64,000 nt of DNA from NCBI RefSeq assembly GCF_024763615.1, contig NC_077222.1, positions 11,284,001-11,348,000 of the forward strand, written 5' to 3'. This document shows, piece by piece, positions 13,201-26,400 of this stretch. Source of the stretch: Phlebotomus papatasi. Taxonomy: Eukaryota > Arthropoda > Insecta > Diptera > Psychodidae. The notes beneath the pieces are model-generated. The model made no database searches. It had not been told where the DNA came from and saw only the letters and a program-made list of their open reading frames with translations. The translations under genes and the position numbers were made by a program. How positions within the stretch are numbered: the stretch's first letter is position 1; each line of letters opens with the position of its first letter.

Positions 13201-16200
13201 TGGCATCAAAAAAAATTTTTTTAGGCATATTTTGTATGCAAATCTTTAAACGCGAATATCACCTAAACTAGAACAGATAGACCCCCCAAAGTTGGCATCA
13301 AAAAAAATTTTTTTAGGCATATTTTGTATGCAAATCTTTAAACGCGAATATCTCCTAAACTAGAAGAGATAGACCCCCCAAAGTTGGCATCAAAAAAAAT
13401 TTTTTTTAGGCATATTTTGTATGCAAATCTATAAACGCGAATATCTCCTAAACTAGAAGAGATAGACCCTCCAAAGTTGGCATCAAAAAAAATTTTTTTT
13501 AGGCATATTTTGTATGCAAATCTTTAACCGCGAATATCTCCTAAACTAGAAGAGATAGACCCCCCAAAGTTGGCATCAAAAAAAATTTTTTTTAGGCATA
13601 TTTTGTATGCAAATCTATAAACGCGAATATCTCCTAAACTAGAAGAGATAGACCCCCCAAAGTCGGCATCAAAAAAAAATTTTTTTAGGCATATTTTGTA
13701 TGCAAATCTTTAACCGCGAATATCTCCTAAACTAGAAGAGATAGACCCCCCAAAGTTGGCATCAAAAAAAATTTTTTTTAGGCATATTTTGTATGCAAAT
13801 CTTTAAACGCGAATATCTCCTAAACTAGAACAGATAGACCCCCCAAAGTTGGCATCAAAAAAAAATTTTTTTTAGGCATATTTTGTATGCAAATCTTTAA
13901 ACGCGAATATCTCCTAAACTAGAAGAGATAGACCCCCCAAAGTTGGCATCAAAAAAAATTTTTTTTAGGCATATTTTGTATGCAAATCTTTAACCGCGAA
14001 TATCTCCTAAACTAGAAGAGATAGACCCCCCAAAGTTGGCATCAAAAAAAAAATTTTTTTAGGCATATTTTGTATGCAAATCTTTAAACGCGAATATCTC
14101 CTAAACTAGAAGAGATAGACCCCCCAAAGTTGGCATCAAAAAAAATTTTTTTTAGGCATATTTTGTATGCAAATCTTTAAACGCGAATATCTCCTAAACT
14201 AGAAGAGATAGACCCCCCAAAGTTGGCATCAAAAAAAATTTTTTTTAGGCATATTTTGTATGCAAATCTTTAAACGCGAATATCTCCTAAACTAGAAGAG
14301 ATAGACCCCCCAAAGTTGGCATCAAAAAAAATTTTTTTTAGGCATATTTTGTATGCAAATCTTTAAACGCGAATATCTCCTAAACTAGAAGAGATAGACC
14401 CCCCAAAGTTGGCATCAAAAAAAATTTTTTTAGGCATATTTTGTATGCAAATCTTTAAACGCGAATATCTCCTAAACTAGAAGAGATAGACCCCCCAAAG
14501 TTGGCATCAAAAAAAATTTTTTTTAGGCATATTTTGTATGCAAATCTTTAAACGCGAATATCTCCTAAACTAGAAGAGATAGACCCCCCAAAGTTGGCAT
14601 CAAAAAAAATTTTTTTAGGCATATTTTGTATGCAAATCTTTAAACGCGAATATCACCTAAACTAGAACAGATAGACCCCCCAAAGTTGGCATCAAAAAAA
14701 ATTTTTTTAGGCATATTTTGTATGCAAATCTTTAAACGCGAATATCTCCTAAACTAGAAGAGATAGACCCCCCAAAGTTGGCATCAAAAAAAATTTTTTT
14801 TAGGCATATTTTGTATGCAAATCTATAAACGCGAATATCTCCTAAACTAGAAGAGATAGACCCTCCAAAGTTGGCATCAAAAAAAATTTTTTTTAGGCAT
14901 ATTTTGTATGCAAATCTTTAACCGCGAATATCTCCTAAACTAGAAGAGATAGACCCCCCAAAGTTGGCATCAAAAAAAATTGTTTTTAGGCATATTTTGT
15001 ATGCAAATCTATAAACGCGAATATCTCCTAAACTAGAAGAGATAGACCCCCCAAAGTCGGCATCAAAAAAAATTTTTTTAGGCATATTTTGTATGCAAAT
15101 CTTTAACCGCGAATATCTCCTAAACTAGAAGAGATAGACCCCCCAAAGTTGGCATCAAAAAAAATTTTTTTTAGGCATATTTTGTATGCAAATCTTTAAA
15201 CGCGAATATCTCCTAAACTAGAAGAGATAGACCCCCCAAAGTTGGCATCAAAAAAAAATTTTTTTTAGGCATATTTTGTATGCAAATCTTTAAACGCGAA
15301 TATCTCCTAAACTAGAAGAGATAGACCCCCCAAAGTTGGCATCAAAAAAAATTTTTTTAGGCATATTTTGTATGCAAATCTTTAAACGCGAATATCTCCT
15401 AAACTAGAAGAGATAGACCCCCCAAAGTTGGCATCAAAAAAAATTTTTTTTAGGCATATTTTGTATGCAAATCTATAAACGCGAATATCTCCTAAACTAG
15501 AAGAGATAGACCCGCCAAAGTCGGCATCAAAAAAAAATTTTTTAGGCATATTTTGTATGCAAATCTTTAAACGCGAATATCTCCTAAACTAGAAGAGATA
15601 GACCCCCCAAAGTTGGCATCAAAAAAAATTTTTTTTAGGCATATTTTGTATGCAAATCTTTAAACGCGAATATCTCCTAAACTAGAAGAGATAGACCCCC
15701 CAAAGTTGGCATCAAAAAAATTTTTTTTAGGCATATTTTGTATGCAAATCTTTAAACGCGAATATCTCCTAAACTAGAAGAGATAGACCCCCCAAAGTTG
15801 GCATCAAAAAAAATTTTTTTAGGCACATTTTGTATGCAAATCTTTAAACGCGAATATCACCTAAACTAGAACAGATAGACCCCCCAAAGTTGGCATCAAA
15901 AAAAATTTTTTTAGGCATATTTTGTATGCAAATCTTTAAACGCGAATATCTCCCAAACTAGAAGAGATAGACCCCCCAAAGTTGGCATCAAAAAAAATTT
16001 TTTTTAGGCATATTTTGTATGCAAATCTATAAACGCGAATATCTCCTAAACTAGAAGAGATAGACCCTCCAAAGTTGGCATCAAAAAAAAATTTTTTAGG
16101 CATATTTTGTATGCAAATCTTTAAACGCGAATATCTCCTAAACTAGAAGAGATAGACCCCCTACAGTTGGCATCAAAAAAAAATTTTTTAGGCATATTTT

Positions 16201-16589
16201 GTATGCAAATCTTTAAACGCGAATATCTCCTAAACTAGAAGAGATAGACCCCCTAAAGTTGGCATCAAAAAAAAATTTTTTAGGCATATTTTGTATGCAA
16301 ATCTTTAAACGCGAATATCTCCTAAACTAGAAGAGATAGACCCCCCAAAGTTGGCATCAAAAAAAAATTTTTTAGGCATATTTTGTATGCAAATCTTTAA
16401 ACGCGAATATCTCCTAAACTAGAAGAGATAGACCCCCCAAAGTTGGCATCAAAAAAAAATTTTTTTAGGCATATTTTGTATGCAAATCTTTAAACGCGAA
16501 TATCTCCTAAACTAGAAGAGATAGACCCCCCAAAGTTGGCATCAAAAAAAATTTTTTTTAGGCATATTTTGTATGCAAATCTTTAAACG

Positions 16590-19500
16590 CGAATATCTCC
16601 TAAACTAGAAGAAATAGACCCCCCAAAGTTGGCATCAAAAAACATTTTTTTAGGCATATTTTGTATGCAAATCTTTAAACGCGAATATCTCCTAAACTAG
16701 AAGAGATAGACCCCCTAAAGTTGGCATCAAAAAAAAAATTTTATGCATATTTTGTATGCAAATCTTTAAACGCGAATATCTCCTAAACTAGAAGAGATAG
16801 ACCCCCCAAAGTTGGCATCAAAAAAATTTTTTTTAGGCATATTTTGTATGCAAATCTTTAAACGCGAATATCTCCTAAACTAGAAGAGATAGACCCCCCA
16901 AAGTTGGCATCAAAAAAAATTTTTTTAGGCATATTTTGTATGCAAATCTTTAAACGCGAATATCTCCTAAACTAGAAGAGATAGACCCCCCAAAGTTGGC
17001 ATCAAAAAAAATTTTTTTAGGCATATTTTGTATGCAAATCTTTAAACGCGAATATCTCCTAAACTAGAAGAGATAGACCCCCCAAAGTTGGCATCAAAAA
17101 AAATTTTTTTTAGGCATATTTTGTATGCAAATCTTTAACCGCGAATATCTCCTAAACTAGAAGAGATAGACCCCCCAAAGTTGGCATCAAAAAAAATTTT
17201 TTAGGCATATTTTGTATGCAAATCTTTAAACGCGAATATCTCCTAAACTAGAAGAGATAGACCCCCCAAAGTTGGCATCAAAAAAATTTTTTTTAGGCAT
17301 ATTTTGTATGCAAATCTTTAAACGCGAATATCTCCTAAACTAGAAGAGATAGACCCCCCAAAGTTGGCATCAAAAAAAAATTTTTTTAGGCATATTTTGT
17401 ATGCAAATCTTTAAACGCGAATATCTCCTAAACTAGAAGAGATAGACCCCCCAAAGTTGGCATCAAAAAAAAAATTTTTTTAGGCATATTTTGTATGCAA
17501 ATCTTTAAACGCGAATATCTCCTAAACTAAAAGAGATAGACCCCCTAAAGTTGGCATCAAAAAAAATTTTTTTAGGCATATTTTGTATGCAAATCTTTAA
17601 ACGCGAATATCACCTAAACTAGAACAGATAGACCCCCCAAAGTTGGCATCAAAAAAAATTTTTTTAGGCATATTTTGTATGCAAATCTTTAAACGCGAAT
17701 ATCTCCTAAACTAGAAGAGATAGACCCCCCAAAGTTGGCATCAAAAAAAATTTTTTAGGCATATTTTGTATGCAAATCTTTAAACGCGAATATCACCTAA
17801 ACTAGAACAGATAGACCCCCCAAAGTTGGCATCAAAAAAAATTTTTTTAGGCATATTTTGTATGCAAATCTATAAACGCGAATATCTCCTAAACTAGAAG
17901 AGATAGACCCTCCAAAGTTGGCATCAAAAAAAAATTTTTTAGGCATATTTTGTATGCAAATCTTTAAACGCGAATATCTCCTAAACTAGAAGAGATAGAC
18001 CCCCTAAAGTTGGCATCAAAAAAAAATTTTTTAGGCATATTTTGTATGCAAATCTTTAAACGCGAATATCTCCTAAACTAGAAGAGATAAACCCCCCAAA
18101 GTTGGCATCAAAAAAAAATTTTTTAGGCATATTTTGTATGCAAATCTTTAAACGCGAATATCTCCTAAACTAGAAGAGATAGACCCCCTAAAGTTGGCAT
18201 CAAAAAAAAATTTTTTAGGCATATTTTGTATGCAAATCTTTAAACGCGAATATCTCCTAAACTAGAAGAGATAGACCCCCTAAAGTTGGCATCAAAAAAA
18301 AATTTTTTAGGCATATTTTGTATGCAAATCTTTAAACGCGAATATCTCCTAAACTAGAAGAGATAGACCCCCAAAGTTGGCATCAAAAAAAATTTTTTTT
18401 AGGCATATTTTGTATGCAAATCTTTAAACGCGAATATCTCCTAAACTAGAAGAGATAGACCCCCCAAAGTTGGCATCAAAAAAAAATTTTTTTAGGCATA
18501 TTTTGTATGCAAATCTTTAAACGCGAATATCTCCTAAACTAGAAGAGATAGACCCCCCAAAGTTGGCATCAAAAAAAATTTTTTTTAGGCATATTTTGTA
18601 TGCAAATCTTTAACCGCGAATATCTCCTAAACTAGAAGAAATAGACCCCCCAAAGTTGGCATCAAAAAACATTTTTTTAGGCATATTTTGTATGCAAATC
18701 TTTAAACGCGAATATCTCCTAAACTAGAAGAGATAGACCCCCTAAAGTTGGCATCAAAAAAAAAATTTTATGCATATTTTGTATGCAAATCTTTAAACGC
18801 GAATATCTCCTAAACTAGAAGAGATAGACCCCCCAAAGTTGGCATCAAAAAAATTTTTTTTAGGCATATTTTGTATGCAAATCTTTAAACGCGAATATCT
18901 CCTAAACTAGAAGAGATAGACCCCCCAAAGTTGGCATCAAAAAAAATTTTTTTAGGCATATTTTGTATGCAAATCTTTAAACGCGAATATCTCCTAAACT
19001 AGAAGAGATAGACCCCCCAAAGTTGGCATCAAAAAAAATTTTTTTAGGCATATTTTGTATGCAAATCTTTAAACGCGAATATCTCCTAAACTAGAAGAGA
19101 TAGACCCCCCAAAGTTGGCATCAAAAAAAATTTTTTTTAGGCATATTTTGTATGCAAATCTTTAACCGCGAATATCTCCTAAACTAGAAGAGATAGACCC
19201 CCCAAAGTTGGCATCAAAAAAAATTTTTTAGGCATATTTTGTATGCAAATCTTTAAACGCGAATATCTCCTAAACTAGAAGAGATAGACCCCCCAAAGTT
19301 GGCATCAAAAAAAATTTTTTTAGGCATATTTTGTATGCAAATCTTTAAACGCGAATATCTCCTAAACTAGAAGAGATAGACCCCCCAAAGTTGGCATCAA
19401 AAAAAATTTTTTTTAGGCATATTTTGTATGCAAATCTTTAAACGCGAATATCTCCTAAACTAGAAGAGATAGACCCCCCAAAGTTGGCATCAAAAAAATT

Positions 19501-22500
19501 TTTTTTAGGCATATTTTGTATGCAAATCTTTAAACGCGAATATCTCCTAAACTAGAAGAGATAGACCCCCCAAAGTTGGCATCAAAAAAAAAAATTTTTT
19601 AGGCATATTTTGTATGCAAATCTTTAAACGCGAATATCTCCTAAACTAAAAGAGATAGACCCCCTAAAGTTGGCATCAAAAAAAAATTTTTTAGGCATAT
19701 TTTGTATGCAAATCTTTAAACGCGAATATCTCCTAAACTAGAAGAGATAGACCCCCCAAAGTTGGCATCAAAAAAATTTTTTTAGGCATATTTTGTATGC
19801 AAATCTTTAAACGCGAATATCTCCTAAACTAGAAGAGATAGACCCCCCAAAGTTGGCATCAAAAAAAAATTTTTTTAAGCATATTTTGTATGCAAATCTT
19901 TAAACGCGAATATCTCCTAAACTAGAAGAGATAGACCCCCCAAAGTTGGCATCAAAAAAAATTTTTTTAGGCATATTTTGAATGCAAATCTTTAAACGCG
20001 AATATCTCCTAAACTAGAAGAGATAGACCCCCCAAAGTTGGCATCAAAAAAAATTTTTTTTAGGCATATTTTGTATGCAAATCTTTAACCGCGAATATCT
20101 CCTAAACTAGAAGAGATAGACCCCCCAAAGTTGGCATCAAAAAAAAAATTTTTAGGCATATTTTGTATGCAAATCTTTAAACGCGAATATCTCCTAAACT
20201 AGAAGAGATAGACCCCCCAAAGTTGGCATCAAAAAAAATTTTTTTAGGCATATTTTGTATGCAAATCTTTAAACGCGAATATCTCCTAAACTAGAAGAGA
20301 TAGACCCCCCAAAGTTGGCATCAAAAAAAAATTTTTTTTAGGCATATTTTGTATGCAAATCTTTAAACGCGAATATCTCCTAAACTAGAAGAGATAGACC
20401 CCCCAAAGTTGGCATCAAAAAAAATTTTTTTAGGCATATTTTGTATGCAAATCTTTAAACGCGAATATCTCCTAAACTAGAAGAGATAGACCCCCCAAAG
20501 TTGGCATCAAAAAAAATTTTTTTAGGCATATTTTGTATGCAAATCTTTAAACGCGAATATCTCCTAAACTAGAAGAGATAGACCCCCCAAAGTTGGCATC
20601 AAAAAAAAATTTTTTAGGCATATTTTGTATGCAAATCTTTAAACGCGAATATCTCCTAAACTAGAAGAGATAGACCCCCCAAAGTTGGCATCAAAAAAAA
20701 TTTTTTTAGGCATATTTTGTATGCAAATCTTTAAACGCGAATATCTCCTAAACTAGAAGAGATAGACCCCCCAAAGTTGGCATCAAAAAAAAAATTTTTT
20801 TTAGGCATATTTTGTATGCAAATCTTTAACCGCGAATATCTCCTAAACTAGAAGAGATAGACCCCCCAAAGTTGGCATCAAAAAAAATTTTTTTAGGCAT
20901 ATTTTGTATGCAAATCTTTAAACGCGAATATCTCCTAAACTAGAAGAGATAGACCCCCCAAAGTTGGCATCAAAAAAAATGTTTTTAGGCATATTTTGTA
21001 TGCAAATCTTTAAACGCGAATATCTCCTAAACTAGAAGAGATAGACCCCCCAAAGTTGGCATCAAAAAAAATTTTTTTAGGCATATTTTGTATGCAAATC
21101 TTTAAACGCGAATATCTCCTAAACTAGAAGAGATAGACCCCCTAAAGTTGGCATCAAAAAAAAATTTTTTAGGCATATTTTGTATGCAAATCTTTAAACG
21201 CGAATATCTCCTAAACTAGAAGAGATAGACCCCCCAAAGTCGGCATCAAAAAAAATTTTTTAGGCATATTTTGTATGCAAATCTTTAAACGCGAATATCT
21301 CCTAAACTAGAAGAGATAGACCCCCCAAAGTTGGCATCAAAAAAAATTTTTTTTAGGCATATTTTGTATGCAAATCTATAAACGCGAATATCTCCTAAAC
21401 TAGAAGAGATAGACCCCCCAAAGTCGGCATCAAAAAAAAATTTTTTAGGCATATTTTGTATGCAAATCTTTAAACGCGAATATCTCCTAAACTAGAAGAG
21501 ATAGACCCCCCAAAGTTGGCATCAAAAAAAATTTTTTTTAGGCATATTTTGTATGCAAATCTTTAAACGCGAATATCTCCTAAACTAGAAGAGATAGACC
21601 CCCCAAAGTTGGCATCAAAAAAAATTTTTTTTAGGCATATTTTGTATGCAAATCTTTAAACGCGAATATCTCCTAAACTAGAAGAGATAGACCCCCCAAA
21701 GTTGGCATCAAAAAAATTTTTTTAGGCATATTTTGTATGCAAATCTTTAAACGCGAATATCTCCTAAACTAGAAGAGATAGACCCCCCAAAGTTGGCATC
21801 AAAAAAAATTTTTTTTAGGCATATTTTGTATGCAAATCTATAAACGCGAATATCTCCTAAACTAGAAGAGATAGACCCCCCAAAGTTGGCATCAAAAAAA
21901 AATTTTTTAGGCATATTTTGTATGCAAATCTTTAAACGCGAATATCTCCTAAACTAGAAGAGATAGACCCCCTAAAGTTGGCATCAAAAAAAAATTTTTT
22001 AGGCATATTTTGTATGCAAATCTTTAAACGCGAATATCTCCTAAACTAGAAGAGATAGACCCCCCAAAGTTGGCATCAAAAAAAATTTTTTTAGGCATAT
22101 TTTGTATGCAAATCTTTAAACGCGAATATCTCCTAAACTAGAAGAGATAGACCCCCTAAAGTTGGCATCAAAAAAAAATTTTTTAGGCATATTTTGTATG
22201 CAAATCTTTAAACGCGAATATCTCCTAAACTAGAAGAGATAGACCCCCCAAAGTTGGCATCAAAAAAAAAATTTTTTTAGGCATATTTTGTATGCAAATC
22301 TTTAAACGCGAATATCTCCTAAACTAAAAGAGATAGACCCCCTAAAGTTGGCATCAAAAAAAAATTTTTTAGGCATATTTTGTATGCAAATCTTTAAACG
22401 CGAATATCTCCTAAACTAGAAGAGATAGACCCCCCAAAGTTGGCATCAAAAAAATTTTTTTAGGCATATTTTGTATGCAAATCTTTAAACGCGAATATCT

Positions 22501-23400
22501 CCTAAACTAGAAGAGATAGACCCCCCAAAGTTGGCATCAAAAAAAAATTTTTTTAGGCATATTTTGTATGCAATTCTTTAAACGCTAATATCTCCTAAAC
22601 TAGAAGAGATAGACCCCCCAAAGTTGGCATCAAAAAAAATTTTTTTAGGCATATTTTGAATGCAAATCTTTAAACGCGAATATCTCCTAAACTAGAAGAG
22701 ATAGACCCCCCAAAGTTGGCATCAAAAAAAATTTTTTTTAGGCATATTTTGTATGCAAATCTTTAAACGCGAATATCTCCTAAACTAGAAGAAATAGACC
22801 CCCCAAAGTTGGCATCAAAAAACATTTTTTTAGGCATATTTTGTATGCAAATCTTTAAACGCGAATATCTCCTAAACTAGAAGAGATAGACCCCCTAAAG
22901 TTGGCATCAAAAAAAAAATTTTATGCATATTTTGTATGCAAATCTTTAAACGCGAATATCTCCTAAACTAGAAGAGATAGACCCCCCAAAGTTGGCATCA
23001 AAAAAATTTTTTTTAGGCATATTTTGTATGCAAATCTTTAAACGCGAATATCCCCTAAACTAGAAGAGATAGACCCCCCAAAGTTGGCATCAAAAAAAAT
23101 TTTTTTAGGCATATTTTGTATGCAAATCTTTAAACGCGAATATCTCCTAAACTAGAAGAGATAGACCCCCCAAAGTTGGCATCAAAAAAAATTTTTTTAG
23201 GCATATTTTGTATGCAAATCTTTAAACGCGAATATCTCCTAAACTAGAAGAGATAGACCCCCCAAAGTTGGCATCAAAAAAAATTTTTTTTAGGCATATT
23301 TTGTATGCAAATCTTTAACCGCGAATATCTCCTAAACTAGAAGAGATAGACCCCCTAAAGTTGGCATCAAAAAAAAATTTTTTAGGCATATTTTGTATGC
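16590..23400. repeat. Triplicated satellite block marked by an A-to-C interruption
   Basis: A monomer with GAAATAGACC and an AAAAAACATTTTTTT interruption of the A/T tract is followed by a monomer with a shortened tract reading AAATTTTATGCAT. This pair occurs three times, with the AACATT marker at 16,641, 18,668 and 22,821. The neighbouring monomers agree in order, showing block duplications separated by about 2.0 and 4.2 kb. Confidence 0.75.
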
Positions 23401-26400
23401 AAATCTTTAAACGCGAATATCTCCTAAACTAGAAGAGATAGACCCCCCAAAGTTGGCATCAAAAAAAAAAAATTTTTTTAGGCATATTTTGTATGCAAAT
23501 CTTTAAACGCGAATATCTCCTAAACTAGAAGAGATAGACCCCCCAAAGTTGGCATCAAAAAAATTTTTTTAAGGCATATTTTGTATGCAAATCTTTAAAC
23601 GCGAATATCTCCTAAACTAGAAGAGATAGACCCCCCAAAGTTGGCATCAAAAAAAATTTTTTTAGGCATATTTTGTATGCAAATCTTTAAACGCGAATAT
23701 CTCCTAAACTAGAAGAGATAGACCCCCCAAAGTTGGCATCAAAAAAAATTTTTTTAGGCATATTTTGTATGCAAATCTTTAACCGCGAATATCTCCTAAA
23801 CTAGAAGAGATAGACCCCCTAAAGTTGGCATCAAAAAAAAATTTTTTAGGCATATTTTGTATGCAAATCTTTAAACGCGAATATCTCCTAAACTAGAAGA
23901 GATAGACCCCCCAAAGTTGGTATCAAAAAAAATTTTTTTAGGCATATTTTGTATGCAAATCTTTAACCGCGAATATCTCCTAAACTAGAAGAGATAGACC
24001 CCCCAAAGTTGGCATCAAAAAAAATTTTTTTAGGCATATTTTGTATGCAAATCTTTAAACGCGAATATCTCCTAAACTGGAAGAGATAGACCCCCCAAAG
24101 TTGGTATCAAAAAAAATTTTTTTAGGCATATTTTGTATGCAAATCTTTAACCGCGAATATCTCCTAAACTAGAAGAGATAGACCCCCCAAAGGTGGCATC
24201 AAAAAAAATTTTTTAGGCATATTTTGTATGCAAATCTTTAAACGCGAATATCTCCTAAACTAGAAGAGATAGACCCCCCAAAGTTGGCATCAAAAAAAAT
24301 TTTTTTTAGGCATATTTTGTATGCAAATCTTTAAAAGCGAATATCTCCTAAACTAGAAGAGATAGACCCCCCAAAGTTGGCATCAAAAAAAAAAATTTTT
24401 AAGGCATATTTTGTATGCAAATCTTTAAACGCGAATATCTCCTAAACTAGAAGAGATAGACCCCCTAAAGTTGGCATCAAAAAAAAATTTTTTAGGCATA
24501 TTTTGTATGCAAATCTTTAAACGCGAATATCTCCTAAACTAGAAGAGATAAACCCCCTAAAGTTGGCATCAAAAAAAAATTTTTTAGGCATATTTTGTAT
24601 GCAAATCTTTAAACGCGAATATCTGCTAAACTAGAAGAGATAGACCCCCCAAAGTTGGCATCAAAAAAAAATTTTTTTAGGCATATTTTGTATGCAAATC
24701 TTTAAACGCGAATATCTCCTAAACTAGAAGAGATAGACCCCCCAAAGTTGGCATCAAAAAAAAATTTTTTTAAGGCATATTTTGTATGCAAATCTTTAAA
24801 CGCGAATATCTCCTAAACTAGAAGAGATAGACCCCCCAAAGTTGGCATCAAAAAAATTTTTTTAAGGCATATTTTGTATGCAAATCTTTAAACGCGAATA
24901 TCTCCTAAACTAGAAGAGATAGACCCCCCAAAGTTGGCATCAAAAAAAATTTTTTTAGGCATATTTTGTATGCAAATCTTTAAACGCGAATATCTCCTAA
25001 ACTAGAAGAGATAGACCCCCCAAAGTTGGCATCAAAAAAAATTTTTTTAGGCATATTTTGTATGCAAATCTTTAAACGCGAATATCTCCTAAACTAGAAG
25101 AGATAGACCCCCTAAAGTTGGCATCAAAAAAAAATTTTTTAGGCATATTTTGTATGCAAATCTTTAAACGCGAATATCTCCTAAACTAGAAGAGATAGAC
25201 CCCCCAAAGTTGGTATCAAAAAAAATTTTTTTAGGCATATTTTGTATGCAAATCTTTAACCGCGAATATCTCCTAAACTAGAAGAGATAGACCCCCCAAA
25301 GTTGGCATCAAAAAAGAATTTTTTTAGGCATATTTTGTATGCAAATCTTTAAACGCGAATATCTCCTAAACTGGAAGAGATAGACCCCCCAAAGTTGGTA
25401 TCAAAAAAAATTTTTTTAGGCATATTTTGTATGCAAATATTTAACCGCGAATATCTCCTAAACTAGAAGAGATAGACCCCCCAAAGTTGGCATCAAAAAA
25501 AAATTTTTTTTAGGCATATTTTGTATGCAAATCTTTAAACGCGAATATCTCCTAAACTAGAAGAGATAGACCCCCCAAAGTTGGCATCAAAAAAAATTTT
25601 TTTTAGGCATATTTTGTATGCAAATCTTTAAACGCGAATATCTCCTAAACTAGAAGAGATAGACCCCCCAAAGTTGGCATCAAAAAAAATTTTTTTTAGG
25701 CATATTTTGTATGCAAATCTTTAAACGCGAATATCTCCTAAACTAGAAGAGATAGACCCCCCAAAGTTGGCATCAAAAAAAATTTTTTTAGGCATATTTT
25801 GTATGCAAATCTTTAAACGCGAATATCTCCTAAACTAGAAGAGATAGACCCCCCAAAGTTGGCATCAAAAAAAATTTTTTTTAGGCATATTTTGTATGCA
25901 AATCTTTAACCGCGAATATCTCCTAAACTAGAAGAGATAGACCCCCCAAAGTTGGCATCAAAAAAAAATTTTTTTAGGCATATTTTGTATGCAAATCTTT
26001 AAACGCGAATATCTCCTAAACTAGAAGAGATAGACCCCCCAAAGTTGGCATCAAAAAAAATTTTTTTTAGGCATATTTTGTATGCAAATCTTTAAACGCG
26101 AATATCTCCTAAACTAGAAGAGATAGACCCCCCAAAGTTGGCATCAAAAAAAATTTTTTTAGGCATATTTTGTATGCAAATCTTTAAACGCGAATATCTC
26201 CTAAACTAGAAGAGATAGACCCCCCAAAGTTGGCATCAAAAAAAATTTTTTTTAGGCATATTTTGTATGCAAATCTTTAACCGCGAATATCTCCTAAACT
26301 AGAAGAGATAGACCCCCCAAAGTTGGCATCAAAAAAAATTTTTTTAGGCATATTTTGTATGCAAATCTTTAAACGCGAATATCTCCTAAACTAGAAGAGA

